Below, piece by piece: positions 52,235 through 60,365 of a DNA stretch of 64,000 nt (position 1 is the stretch's first letter; each line of letters begins with the position of its first letter). This DNA comes from Geothermovivens sp964644845 (GTDB lineage: Bacteria > Zhuqueibacterota > Zhuqueibacteria > Oleimicrobiales > Geothermoviventaceae): assembly GCA_964644845.1 (NCBI GenBank), contig CAZXXS010000116.1:1-64000 (forward strand). Reading direction: 5' to 3'. The notes below the pieces were generated by a model. The model was not told the DNA's origin. It did no database searches and saw only the letters and a program-made list of their open reading frames with translations. The translations under genes and the position numbers were made by a program.

Positions 52235-53269
52235 TCAGTCCTCCGGAGGTTCAAAACGGATGGTCGGTAGCCTGCGATTCTTGATCAGTTCTTCTTGTTC
52301 GGAGAGAGCTGTGACCAGAAAGGGCAGGGCGATGGTGGCGTCCACGTACGCGGCCACCTTCGGCGCGTCGCGGTGAATCTTGCCCCAGGAGTGGGATTCG
52401 CTGAACGTGCAACCGGACAGTCCACCCCATTGCGGCACGTCGGTGGTGATTTGGATGGCGTAGTGGTGACCTTCGGCTGGCCAGCCGATGAGTTGCGCCG
52501 TCACTTCAGCCTGCTGGATGAAGTTTTTCGGGGTTCCACCACCGATGAACACGATGCCGGTTTTTTCAGCACGTGACACCAGGACAGCCAACTCGCGCAC
52601 GTCTGCGATCATGTCGAAAGTGACCTTCGACTCGTGGGGATCCATCGTGGACAGGGCGATGCCGTACGACGAGTCGCTGATGGCCGGGCAGTAAATGGGT
52701 ACCCCGCGACGGTAGGCCCTTGTGATGATGCCCTCTTCTTTAGCCACGGGCGCAAGCATGGCTCCAAGCCCCTCGAAGAACTCGCGCGTGGAGTAGGTCC
52801 GGTCGGGATCTAATGTCTTGGCGTAGTCGACGATGAAACGGTCCGTTTGCTGGAATTCCAGATCGTCGGCGTAGGTGTCGTAAATGCGGTCGATGCTGTA
52901 CTCCCGCAGCAGGGTGTCGTCCATTTCGGGGTGACCAAGGTAATGGTAGCGACCCAGTGATTCGTGCAAGTCGTGGAAAAGATTGGCCCCGGTGGACACG
53001 ACGCAGTCGACCAAGCGCTTGTCAATGAGGTACGCCAGGATACGCCGCATGCCTGCTGGTACCATGGCTCCCGCCAGACCAAAGAGAATGAGCGTGTTGT
53101 CGGCGAGCATTTCCTTCCACACCCGGAACACTTCGGCCAGCTGCCGACCCTGGAAGGAAATCATGCGCATGCGCTCCAGAATGTCGCTGGCCGGAGCGCC
53201 TGGCTTCACTTCAAACGGCACCGTAGGGTGCCGTAGCAGTTCTTGCTTGGTGGGTTTGCGCTGATTCAT
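52235..53269 (-). CDS. Deoxyhypusine-synthase-like protein, probable homospermidine synthase
   Basis: 344 residues from ATG 53269 after GGGAGGAC. The NAD-dependent aminobutyl-transfer fold is clear: LFGLAGAMVPAGMRR, DCVVSTGANLFHDLH, FIGGGTPKNFIQQAE and SHSWGKIHRDAPKVAAYVDATIALPF. Lys 297 in SWGKI corresponds to the Lys that carries the butylimine intermediate in eukaryotic deoxyhypusine synthase. Bacteria lack eIF5A, and bacterial members of this family have been shown in some species to make homospermidine from putrescine or spermidine. The adjacent agmatinase, and pdaD upstream, support that role here. It is separated from pdaD by 564 nt. Confidence 0.88.
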   Translation of the reverse strand: MNQRKPTKQELLRHPTVPFEVKPGAPASDILERMRMISFQGRQLAEVFRVWKEMLADNTLILFGLAGAMVPAGMRRILAYLIDKRLVDCVVSTGANLFHDLHESLGRYHYLGHPEMDDTLLREYSIDRIYDTYADDLEFQQTDRFIVDYAKTLDPDRTYSTREFFEGLGAMLAPVAKEEGIITRAYRRGVPIYCPAISDSSYGIALSTMDPHESKVTFDMIADVRELAVLVSRAEKTGIVFIGGGTPKNFIQQAEVTAQLIGWPAEGHHYAIQITTDVPQWGGLSGCTFSESHSWGKIHRDAPKVAAYVDATIALPFLVTALSEQEELIKNRRLPTIRFEPPED

Positions 53270-53833
53270 CGTGTTGTCCTCCCGGTTGGGGAAGTCAGAG
53301 TTGCCCTGCAAAGGCATTGGTGCCCAACATCGCGAACGTGCGCGCTTTCAAGTCGCGACTCACGTACGGCGGAGCGAAGGAGCGAAGAGAGGCGTCCGGA
53401 CCCTGCCTCCCGGTTTGTCAGCTCACCGCCGATCTTTTCGTGGGGTCAGGAAGGCTGCTTCTGCCTGACTTGGCCGTCGGACGGCACGTTCGGGAGGCCG
53501 CGCTGCTCGCTTCGTTTTGTCTCAAGGGCGTCCGCCGCAGAACTTTAGATGCCGCTCGGGACTGTCGAGTGACCCTTGCCGAGGTGTGTCTGCGAAAAGA
53601 CTGATTTCGCCCAGCGGCGGGATTCGTACCGGTCAGAAACGCACCTCCGTCGGGCATCGGCTGAAAGGCATGACCGAAATATCCGGTGACCCCACTCGAC
53701 AGAATTTGTCTTCCACGTTCAACTTCTGAGCAGGTCTGGGTCGGAACCCTCCGGAGCGGTGTTTAGCCGGGGAGAATTGTGCGTTTGCACAGCCTGGTCC
53801 AGTGTCCCGACATGGCCCCAGAGTGTGTGGCGC
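53270..53833. other. 564 nt gap between pdaD and the deoxyhypusine-synthase-like gene
   Basis: No supported gene. Plus-strand frames here are Arg- and Leu-rich with no motif or binding site. I see GAGCGAAG twice near 53390 and no leftward promoter matching the window's pattern, so whether the two polyamine genes share a transcript is open. Confidence 0.5.
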
Positions 53834-54409
53834 TCAGGGAAGCAGCACAGCGGCGGCCACAACGGTGGTCCAAAGGCCTTCTTTGTCGCCGATTGCGGTT
53901 TGGGTGATGTTACGAGTACGAACAATCTTGCCGCTGATTCGCCAGATCTCCTTTTTCTCGTCCCAGCTTGCATCGGGGTCGAACTCGACGCCGAGCACGG
54001 TGGCCAACATGCTGGCTGCCAGATCCTCGGCGTAGTCGCCGGCCACGTCTTCCCGCTGACCGAAACTGTGGTGTTCCGACAGGTAGCCGTAGCTGTCGGG
54101 ATCCTTCGGGATGGCCACCCCGACGGATGCCGCTACTAAACGGTGTGGCTCATTGGTGGCGTTGTCACTCATGACGACAAACGTGACCTGTCCCGGTCTA
54201 ATGAGCGAGAGCCCTTCCTTCCTGGAGATCAGCTTGCAACGCGGCGGGAAGATGCTCGACACACGGACCAGATTCAGGTGCGCGATGCCCGCCTTCCGGA
54301 GGGCCTCTTCGAAGCTCGCCAGCTTTTCCCTGTGTTTGCCCACACCGCGCGTCAAGAAAACTCGGCGGGGAACGTACTCCAAACCAACCGCTTCGTCCTT
54401 ACCCTTCAT
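53834..54409 (-). CDS. pdaD: Pyruvoyl-dependent arginine decarboxylase
   Basis: 191 residues from ATG 54409, which lies inside the pyrC stop (ATGA). The self-cleavage site VSSIFPP forms the pyruvoyl group from the second Ser, as in the Methanocaldococcus enzyme. GYLSEHHSFGQ and YAEDLAASMLATVLG are also conserved. It makes agmatine from arginine. The enzyme is best known from archaea and scattered bacteria. Its overlap with a pyrimidine gene is unusual. Confidence 0.93.
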   Translation of the reverse strand: MKGKDEAVGLEYVPRRVFLTRGVGKHREKLASFEEALRKAGIAHLNLVRVSSIFPPRCKLISRKEGLSLIRPGQVTFVVMSDNATNEPHRLVAASVGVAIPKDPDSYGYLSEHHSFGQREDVAGDYAEDLAASMLATVLGVEFDPDASWDEKKEIWRISGKIVRTRNITQTAIGDKEGLWTTVVAAAVLLP

Positions 54410-55710
54410 TGATCTCTCCTGTACCAGAGACCGCGGTTGAACACCGCTTTTACCTGTCCTTTCACTTCCCAACCCTTGAAGGGCGTGTTTCGTGCTTTAG
54501 AACGAAAGGTCGTTGGGTCGATCTGCCAGCTCGCCTCCGGATCGAAAATGGTCAAATTGGCCACCGCACCTTCTTCAATTCGGAGGGTGTCCTGCAAATT
54601 GACGACACGAGCCGGGCCGATGGTCAGGCGCCGCAGAGCTTCCGTCAGGGGCAGTGTGCCCCGCTCCACGACGCTCTTCATGATCACACCTAAAGTGGTT
54701 TCCAAACCGATGACGCCGAAGGGGGCCAAGGCCAGCTCGACCTCTTCTTTCTCCTGAACAGCGTGCGGTGCGTGATCCGACGCGATGGCGTCGATTGTGC
54801 CGTCGCGCAGACCTTCGTGCAGGGCTTCGACATCTTCCGCAGTGCGTAACGGTGGGTTCATCTTGAAGTTGGCGTCGAATCGGCGCATCTCCTCCTCAGT
54901 GAGAGCCAGGTGGTGCGGTGTAACCTCGCAGGTAACGGCCAGGCCTTCCTGTTTGGCCTGACGCACCAGCTCCACGGACCGTGCCGTCGAGATGTGGGCA
55001 ATGTGCAACCTGCCGCCCACGTACCGCAACACTGAAAGGTCCCGCTGGATGATGATTTCCTCTGCGATCGAGGGCATGCCCGGTAAACCCAGCTCTGTGG
55101 ACACGAAACCCTCATTCATCACGCCGCCAGCGTCCAGGTAGGGATCCTCACAGTGCTCAATGATCGGCACGTTGAACATGCTGCTGTACTCGAGCGCCCG
55201 GCGAAGGACGGCCGTGTTCTTCACCGAATCGCCGTCATCGGAGAAGGCAACGGCCCCCGCGTCCACGAGATCGGCCATTTCCGAAATCAATTCCCCTTTG
55301 CGCTCCGCCGTGATGGTGGCGATTGGGTAAACGGCCGTCAGCTGACTGCGCGCCCGCTCTTTGATGAACTCCACAACGGCCCGCTTGTCGGCTGGTGGGT
55401 TTGTGTTTGGCATCGCGCAGACGGCTGTGAAACCACCCGACATGGCTGCGGAGCACCCGGTCGCAACGGTTTCTTTGTCCTCACGCCCTGGTTCGCGCAG
55501 GTGAACGTGGATGTCGAGCAGGCCCGGTGACACAACGCAACCACTGGCATCCACGATGTCACCTTTGAAACTGGCCGGCTCGATGCGGCCGATTTGAGCG
55601 ATTCGGCCGTTCTCAACCACAATGTCGGCCCGAAAAGTGCGATCCTTGAGGAGATCGTAGATTTCCCCTCCGTGGATCAGCACCAGATTGGCTTGCTGAG
55701 GCTCGCGCAT
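54406..55710 (-). CDS. pyrC: Dihydroorotase
   Basis: 434 residues, the class I (microbial, Zn) type. The metal motif HVHLREPG is at about residue 60; AFSDDGDSV, MFNVPIIEHCEDP and IASDHAPH complete the binuclear site. It closes N-carbamoylaspartate to dihydroorotate. It begins 33 nt after pyrB. Its stop overlaps the pdaD start. Confidence 0.95.
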   Translation of the reverse strand: MREPQQANLVLIHGGEIYDLLKDRTFRADIVVENGRIAQIGRIEPASFKGDIVDASGCVVSPGLLDIHVHLREPGREDKETVATGCSAAMSGGFTAVCAMPNTNPPADKRAVVEFIKERARSQLTAVYPIATITAERKGELISEMADLVDAGAVAFSDDGDSVKNTAVLRRALEYSSMFNVPIIEHCEDPYLDAGGVMNEGFVSTELGLPGMPSIAEEIIIQRDLSVLRYVGGRLHIAHISTARSVELVRQAKQEGLAVTCEVTPHHLALTEEEMRRFDANFKMNPPLRTAEDVEALHEGLRDGTIDAIASDHAPHAVQEKEEVELALAPFGVIGLETTLGVIMKSVVERGTLPLTEALRRLTIGPARVVNLQDTLRIEEGAVANLTIFDPEASWQIDPTTFRSKARNTPFKGWEVKGQVKAVFNRGLWYRRDQ

Positions 55711-55743
55711 GCTACCGTCTCCACAAACGGTAAGAAGTCCGTG

Positions 55744-56682
55744 TCATCCCTCGAAACTGGTCTCGACACCGCTCAAAAGGTAAAGCACAGCCATCCGGAC
55801 GGCCACGCCGTTGGTTACCTGATCCAGAATGACGGAATAGCCGCTGTCTGCGACTTCACTCTCCAGTTCCACGCCCCGGTTGATCGGTCCGGGATGCATG
55901 ATGATGATGTCCTTTTTGCCGACCCGGTCGAGCTTGGCCCGGGTTACACCCCACTGGCTGCGGTACTCGCGGATGGACGGAAAAAGACCCGCCACCTGAC
56001 GTTCTCGCTGGATCCGAAGAATGTTGAGCACGTCAGCCCAGGCAATGGCGTCTTCCAGATTGTAGAAAATTTCGACACCCCAACGCTCAGCTTGCACCGG
56101 GATGAGGGTACGAGGACCGCAAAAGCCCACTTTTGCACCCATGGTTTGCAAGCCGTAGAGGTTTGAACGGGCGACGCGGCTGTTCAGGATGTCGCCGACA
56201 ATCACCACTTTGAGGCCTTCGAGCGAACCGAGCTTTTCGCGAAGAGTCATCATGTCGAGCAGTGCTTGCGTGGGATGCTCGTGTCTGCCGTCGCCTGCGT
56301 TGATGACGTTGGCTTTCACGTGCCGGGTGAGGAAATGCGGGGCACCGCTGAAAGCGTGGCGGATGACCACCATGTCGATCTTCATGGCCTCGATGTTCCG
56401 GGCGGTGTCGCGCAGTGTTTCGCCCTTTTGCACCGATGAGATGGACGCACTGAAATTGACGGTGTCCGCGGAGAGACGTTTTTCTGCAAGCTCGAAGGAG
56501 ATCCGGGTGCGAGTCGAAGGCTCAAAGAACAGGTTAACCACCGTCTTGCCTCGTAGGGTCGGCACCTTGGGAATCGGTCGCCGAAGGACCTCTTTGAACG
56601 TCTCGGCCGTGTCCAGGATCAGCGTGATGTCCTCTTTGGGCAGGCCCTGGAGGCCGAGCAGGTGGCGTGTAGACAGGCTCAT
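55744..56682 (-). CDS. pyrB: Aspartate carbamoyltransferase catalytic subunit
   Basis: 312 residues. It joins carbamoyl phosphate and aspartate. FFEPSTRTRISFELAEKRL is the carbamoyl-phosphate site, with DGRHEHPTQALLDMMT and GDILNSRVARSN also conserved. The start overlaps the pyrR stop by 4 nt. No pyrI regulatory subunit is adjacent, so it probably works as an unregulated trimer. Confidence 0.96.
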   Translation of the reverse strand: MSLSTRHLLGLQGLPKEDITLILDTAETFKEVLRRPIPKVPTLRGKTVVNLFFEPSTRTRISFELAEKRLSADTVNFSASISSVQKGETLRDTARNIEAMKIDMVVIRHAFSGAPHFLTRHVKANVINAGDGRHEHPTQALLDMMTLREKLGSLEGLKVVIVGDILNSRVARSNLYGLQTMGAKVGFCGPRTLIPVQAERWGVEIFYNLEDAIAWADVLNILRIQRERQVAGLFPSIREYRSQWGVTRAKLDRVGKKDIIIMHPGPINRGVELESEVADSGYSVILDQVTNGVAVRMAVLYLLSGVETSFEG

Positions 56683-57233
56683 GCTTCTTCCTCCGGCGGC
56701 GCTTCGACGAGCAACACAGCATCCTCGCCGTCCACTTCTTTGAGGTGAACCCGGACTTCCTCACCAATCGACGTGGGCACGTTCTTACCCACGAAATCAG
56801 CTTTGATGGGAAGCTCGCGGTGACCGCGATCCACCAGTACAGCAAGCTGGATGCGGGCAGGGCGTCCGAAGTCCATCAGGGCGTCCAGAGCAGCGCGCGT
56901 GGTACGCCCTGTGTAGAGCACGTCGTCCACCAGCACAACATTTTTGTCGTCGATGTTGAAAGGGATGTCTGTGGTCTGCACGACAGGCTGCTTGAGCCTT
57001 CGGCGGAAATCGTCCCGGTACAGTGTGATGTCCAAGGTGCCGAGCGGAACCTCGATCCCTTCGATTTGCCGGATCTTGTCGGCAATGCGCTGGGCGAGGG
57101 GGGCTCCGCGTGTGCGAATGCCCACGAGAACGAGGTTCTCTGTGCCCTTGTTGCGCTCCAGGATTTCATGGGCCAGACGCGTGATGGTGCGGTCCAGGCC
57201 CTTCTCGTCGATGAGTTTTGCCTTGACCTTCAT
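56679..57233 (-). CDS. pyrR: PyrR regulator / uracil phosphoribosyltransferase
   Basis: 184 residues, normal length. The PRPP-binding motif is VVLVDDVLYTGRTTRAAL; LDITLYRDDF and VLVDRGHRELPIKADFVGKN are also typical. PyrR binds pyr mRNA when UMP is high. It is the first gene of pyrR-pyrB-pyrC-pdaD. The leader between promoter and start has a hairpin (57269-57305) but no obvious PyrR-binding loop or terminator. Confidence 0.93.
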   Translation of the reverse strand: MKVKAKLIDEKGLDRTITRLAHEILERNKGTENLVLVGIRTRGAPLAQRIADKIRQIEGIEVPLGTLDITLYRDDFRRRLKQPVVQTTDIPFNIDDKNVVLVDDVLYTGRTTRAALDALMDFGRPARIQLAVLVDRGHRELPIKADFVGKNVPTSIGEEVRVHLKEVDGEDAVLLVEAPPEEEA

Positions 57234-57268
57234 GGCGGGTCCAGGGTTGGGTTACGCTGCCGCGACAC

Positions 57269-57305
57269 GCGGTAGGGGTGCGAGATGTGGGAGGTCCCTT
57301 ACCGC
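57269..57305 (-). promoter_or_regulatory. Leader hairpin upstream of pyrR
   Basis: In the leftward RNA GCGGTA and TACCGC close a stem that extends by AGGG/CCCC after one mismatch. The loop holds ACCTCCCACATC. No T-run follows, so control, if any, would be at translation or by another structure. Confidence 0.4.
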
Positions 57306-57327
57306 CTCGCCGGGTCGGTTTAAAGGG

Positions 57328-57335
57328 CAAATTTA
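57328..57335 (-). promoter_or_regulatory. Possible -10 region of the pyr operon
   Basis: Leftward TAAATTTG is an exact TAnnTTTG element about 95 nt before pyrR. The upstream box is poor (CGTTTT at the right spacing). Confidence 0.4.
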
Positions 57336-57693
57336 CCGGCGCCAAACATAAGAAAACGCTTGAAAAGAAGCAAGAGAAAAGCCGCCCCAGGTTGCCCGGT
57401 TTTGCCCTCGGGGACCTGTGGGTACCTCAGGGCGACTTGGCTGCTGCGGGCGGAATGGTTCTCGGGCTGAGCCCGCACTTAAAGATTGATCTGCCTTTCT
57501 GCCCGGCGGCATGGGTGGTCTGGCGGCAGTCTGGAAACTCGGTATTCTTAGCGTTGACTGTGGGGGAGCTCGAGAAAGCACGGTTAGCGGCGGTTTCAAA
57601 CCTACGGGCAACAGCTCTCTCCCGAGTTCACCTGCCCGTTCGCAGAGGGACTGCTGAAAAGCTGCTCTCCAGGGGTGGTCGCTTCCTTGGCAC
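57336..57693. other. Intergenic region between divergent pyr and antiporter units
   Basis: No supported gene; a rightward frame over most of it lacks a binding site and domain-like content and crosses the promoter of the next gene. Confidence 0.5.
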
Positions 57694-57722
57694 TTGCTTG
57701 TTGCGAAAATCCTTTCTAACTT
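57694..57722 (+). promoter_or_regulatory. Predicted promoter of the antiporter pair
   Basis: TTGCTT at 57694-57699, a 17 nt spacer and TAACTT at 57717-57722, 37 nt before the start codon. Confidence 0.65.
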
Positions 57723-57759
57723 CGCCCGGAAGCTAAGCGACCATCCAGGGCCACCGCGC

Positions 57760-58971
57760 ATGAACGTTGCTCACATTCTCGCCCTTGTTCTACTCATTGC
57801 CTACGTCGGTGAGCGGACAATTCTTGGGCGGCTTCGAATTGGCGGTAAAACACGACACCTTTTTCTGCTCGGGGGCGAGTTCATTGCGCTGGGGGCGCTC
57901 CTCGGGCCGAGGGGGTTCAACATTCTGTCGGACGCTGTTCTCCTCGAACTACGGCCTGTGCTGGCCATGGGCATTGGCTGGCTGGGTTTGTTGCTTGGGC
58001 TTCAGTTTTCGAAGGAGCATTTGCGCCGTTTCCCTGCAGGAACGCTGCTGGCGGCTTTCGGTCTGCCGATAGGGATGGGGGCAGTTGTTTTCCCTCTTAT
58101 TCTCGTTACGCTGGCAGCCTTTGGACTCAACGTCGGGAATCACCGGCACTTGCTTGTGGCTGCAGCTGTTTTGGCAGCGGCCACAAGTTGCACCTCACCC
58201 ACCACAATTGCACTCATGACACGCTCGATCCGCAGACGGATTGAGACGGCTTACCTGCTACGCATTGTCTCCGCTCTCGACGGTCTGCCTGGAGTTGTTG
58301 CGCTTGGACTGTTGTACGGCTTCTTGCAGACGCACGTTGGCCCGCTGGGGGGCTTGGCTGTGGCCATCGGTGCACCGGCGGCTTTGTCCCTTTTGTTCTT
58401 CGCGTTGCTGCGGCAACTGCAGGACCCGGACGAGCTGATCGTGATCCTCCTCGGCGTGATTACCTTTGCCGGAGGAGCTGCCTTTACGGCACGCGTTTCA
58501 CCGCTCTTCTCCACCCTGACGGTCGGCTTGCTGCTGGCTCAGATGCCGGTCCAACGGAGGACCCTCTCCCGTGTCCTTGCGAAAACGGAACGGCCGTTCT
58601 ACATCGTGTTCCTGATTCTGGCCGGGGCTCAGTGGCACTTTGCGTCGCTTCAGTTACTTGCCTTTGGGCTTGTCTACGTGGGTTTGCGCCTCCTGGTCAA
58701 GGTGCTCGTGCCTGCTCTTGCCGGGGCTTTTCTGGGTGACCGCGACGTCATGCCGACCCACTTCGGTCTCGGACTACTGGGGCAGGGCGGCCTCTCGCTG
58801 GCCATTGCACTTGAGTACGACCTCCTGTTCCCGAGCCTGCTTTCGGAAGCTGTTCTGTCGGCTGTGATCGTGGCCCTCATCGTGAACCAGGTGCTCGCCC
58901 CTGCTGGATTGCGGTGGCTGCTGGGCAGTCCTCCTGCGACGGAACCGGGACGTCAGGAAGTGCTGGCATGA
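57760..58971 (+). CDS. CPA2-type cation:proton antiporter, first of a pair
   Basis: 403 residues from ATG 57760, about eleven to twelve hydrophobic segments. It has the Kef/NhaA-like fold, visible as AAVLAAATSCTSPTTIALMTRS, a region analogous to the discontinuous ion-binding helix. The loop LGDRDVMPTHFGLGLLGQGGLSLAIALEYD is a family feature. There is no TrkA-N/RCK domain. The second antiporter starts inside its stop codon, which suggests a joint complex or duplicated transporter. The ion is unknown. The binding site before the ATG is weak. Confidence 0.85.
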   Translation: MNVAHILALVLLIAYVGERTILGRLRIGGKTRHLFLLGGEFIALGALLGPRGFNILSDAVLLELRPVLAMGIGWLGLLLGLQFSKEHLRRFPAGTLLAAFGLPIGMGAVVFPLILVTLAAFGLNVGNHRHLLVAAAVLAAATSCTSPTTIALMTRSIRRRIETAYLLRIVSALDGLPGVVALGLLYGFLQTHVGPLGGLAVAIGAPAALSLLFFALLRQLQDPDELIVILLGVITFAGGAAFTARVSPLFSTLTVGLLLAQMPVQRRTLSRVLAKTERPFYIVFLILAGAQWHFASLQLLAFGLVYVGLRLLVKVLVPALAGAFLGDRDVMPTHFGLGLLGQGGLSLAIALEYDLLFPSLLSEAVLSAVIVALIVNQVLAPAGLRWLLGSPPATEPGRQEVLA

Positions 58972-60350
58972 AAGGAATTCCGACGAAAGTAGCAGCGGAT
59001 CCTGTGGTTGTCGGTAAGAAGCTGGCCAGGAGCCCCGGTTTTCTGGTGGTGTTGCTTCTGGCGCTTCTGAGCCTCCTGATGGCTCTTCTTTTGGAGGTGA
59101 CGCCAGAAACTGTAAATGCGCACACCGACAGCGCGGCTGCTCTGGGCTTCCTGATCCTCGCCGCTTACCTGGCCGGTCAGCTGGTGCAGCCTTACCGTCT
59201 CCCGAAGATCACGGGCTACCTGCTGGCGGGCATCTTGTTTGGGCCCTACGTCTTCAATCTGGTGCAGGAGCCGGCGGCGGAGCGACTTGACCTGATCAAC
59301 CGGCTGGCTCTTGGGATCATCGCGTTGACCGCCGGCGGTGAACTTCGTCTCGCAAAGTTGCGACGTCAGGTTCGGGCCATTTCGACGGTTGTCGGGCTTC
59401 GGTTCGCGCTGGTCCCCTTGAGCGTGGCCCTTGTTCTGTACGTGTTCTTCGACGCGCTGGCCGTGGCTCAAGCGGGCACTGCGGCTCAGAGGGTAGCCGG
59501 GGTGGTTCTTCTCGGTCTCATTGCAGCGGCAATTTCCCCTTCGACGACCGTTGCTGTGATCACCGAGACTCAGTCAGGGGGTCCCGTCACCGAGCTTTCG
59601 CTTGCAGTGGCGGTAACGATCGACGTCGCCATTCTGGTGGTCTTTGCTCCGGCTCTCGCGTTCGCCGAGGTGCTGACACAACCCGGAGGCACCTTTCAGC
59701 TTGCGCTGATGTTGAAGGTGGGCTGGGAAATTCTCAGCGCTGTTCCTTTGGGGATTTTGTTCGGCGTTGGTGTGGTCTGGTACCTGCGGAGCGTACGGGA
59801 AGAGATCTCCATTTTCCTCGTTGGCGTCGTGTTTTTCGCGGTGGAGTTCACCAATGCCATCCACTCAGACCCCGTGCTAACGTGTTTGATCGTCGGCTTT
59901 GTGGTCGAGAACTACTCAGACCAGGGTGAAACCCTCATTCAGGCGATTGAAAGCAGCTCCCTGCCGATTTACGCGGTGTTCTTCGCCGTAGCCGGAGCGG
60001 CGCTAAACCTAAACGCTTTGCGGGCGCGCTGGGTCGCAGCTCTGACGATCGTACTGGTGCGCCTCGGCACAACGGTGATCAGTACGAACCTGGCGGCTCG
60101 TCGCGTGACGGGCGTGCCTACCGTCCGCCGCTACCTCTGGACGGGTTTCCTGGGGCAAGCAGGGGTGAGTCTCGGTTTGGCCCAACTGATCGCCGAGAGC
60201 GTACCGGCCCCTCTTGGCACAGACCTGCGTACGCTCATCGTTGCTTCGATCGTTGTGAATCAGGTAATTGGTCCCGTCATTTTCCGACTTGGTCTGGAAA
60301 AAGCCGGCGAAATCGGCGGGAGGGCGGCGCGGGGAGCGCGCCCGGACTGA
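58968..60350 (+). CDS. CPA2-type cation:proton antiporter, second of a pair
   Basis: 460 residues from ATG 58968 (ATGA overlap with the first gene; an in-frame upstream start is less likely). About thirteen membrane segments, with an N-terminal helix (about 25-45) not seen in the first copy. Conserved: PKITGYLLAGILFGPYV, LALGIIALTAGGEL and LLGLIAAAISPSTTVAVITE. The end has WTGFLGQAGVSLGLAQLIAES, parallel to the first protein. Also without RCK domain. The two proteins share organisation but differ clearly in sequence. Confidence 0.87.
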   Translation: MKGIPTKVAADPVVVGKKLARSPGFLVVLLLALLSLLMALLLEVTPETVNAHTDSAAALGFLILAAYLAGQLVQPYRLPKITGYLLAGILFGPYVFNLVQEPAAERLDLINRLALGIIALTAGGELRLAKLRRQVRAISTVVGLRFALVPLSVALVLYVFFDALAVAQAGTAAQRVAGVVLLGLIAAAISPSTTVAVITETQSGGPVTELSLAVAVTIDVAILVVFAPALAFAEVLTQPGGTFQLALMLKVGWEILSAVPLGILFGVGVVWYLRSVREEISIFLVGVVFFAVEFTNAIHSDPVLTCLIVGFVVENYSDQGETLIQAIESSSLPIYAVFFAVAGAALNLNALRARWVAALTIVLVRLGTTVISTNLAARRVTGVPTVRRYLWTGFLGQAGVSLGLAQLIAESVPAPLGTDLRTLIVASIVVNQVIGPVIFRLGLEKAGEIGGRAARGARPD

Positions 60351-60365
60351 GGGAGGTGAGCCGTG

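Noticed and set aside
57278..57736. Rightward open frame upstream of the antiporter gene
   Set aside because: It spans a predicted promoter and the divergent pyr leader and has no binding site.
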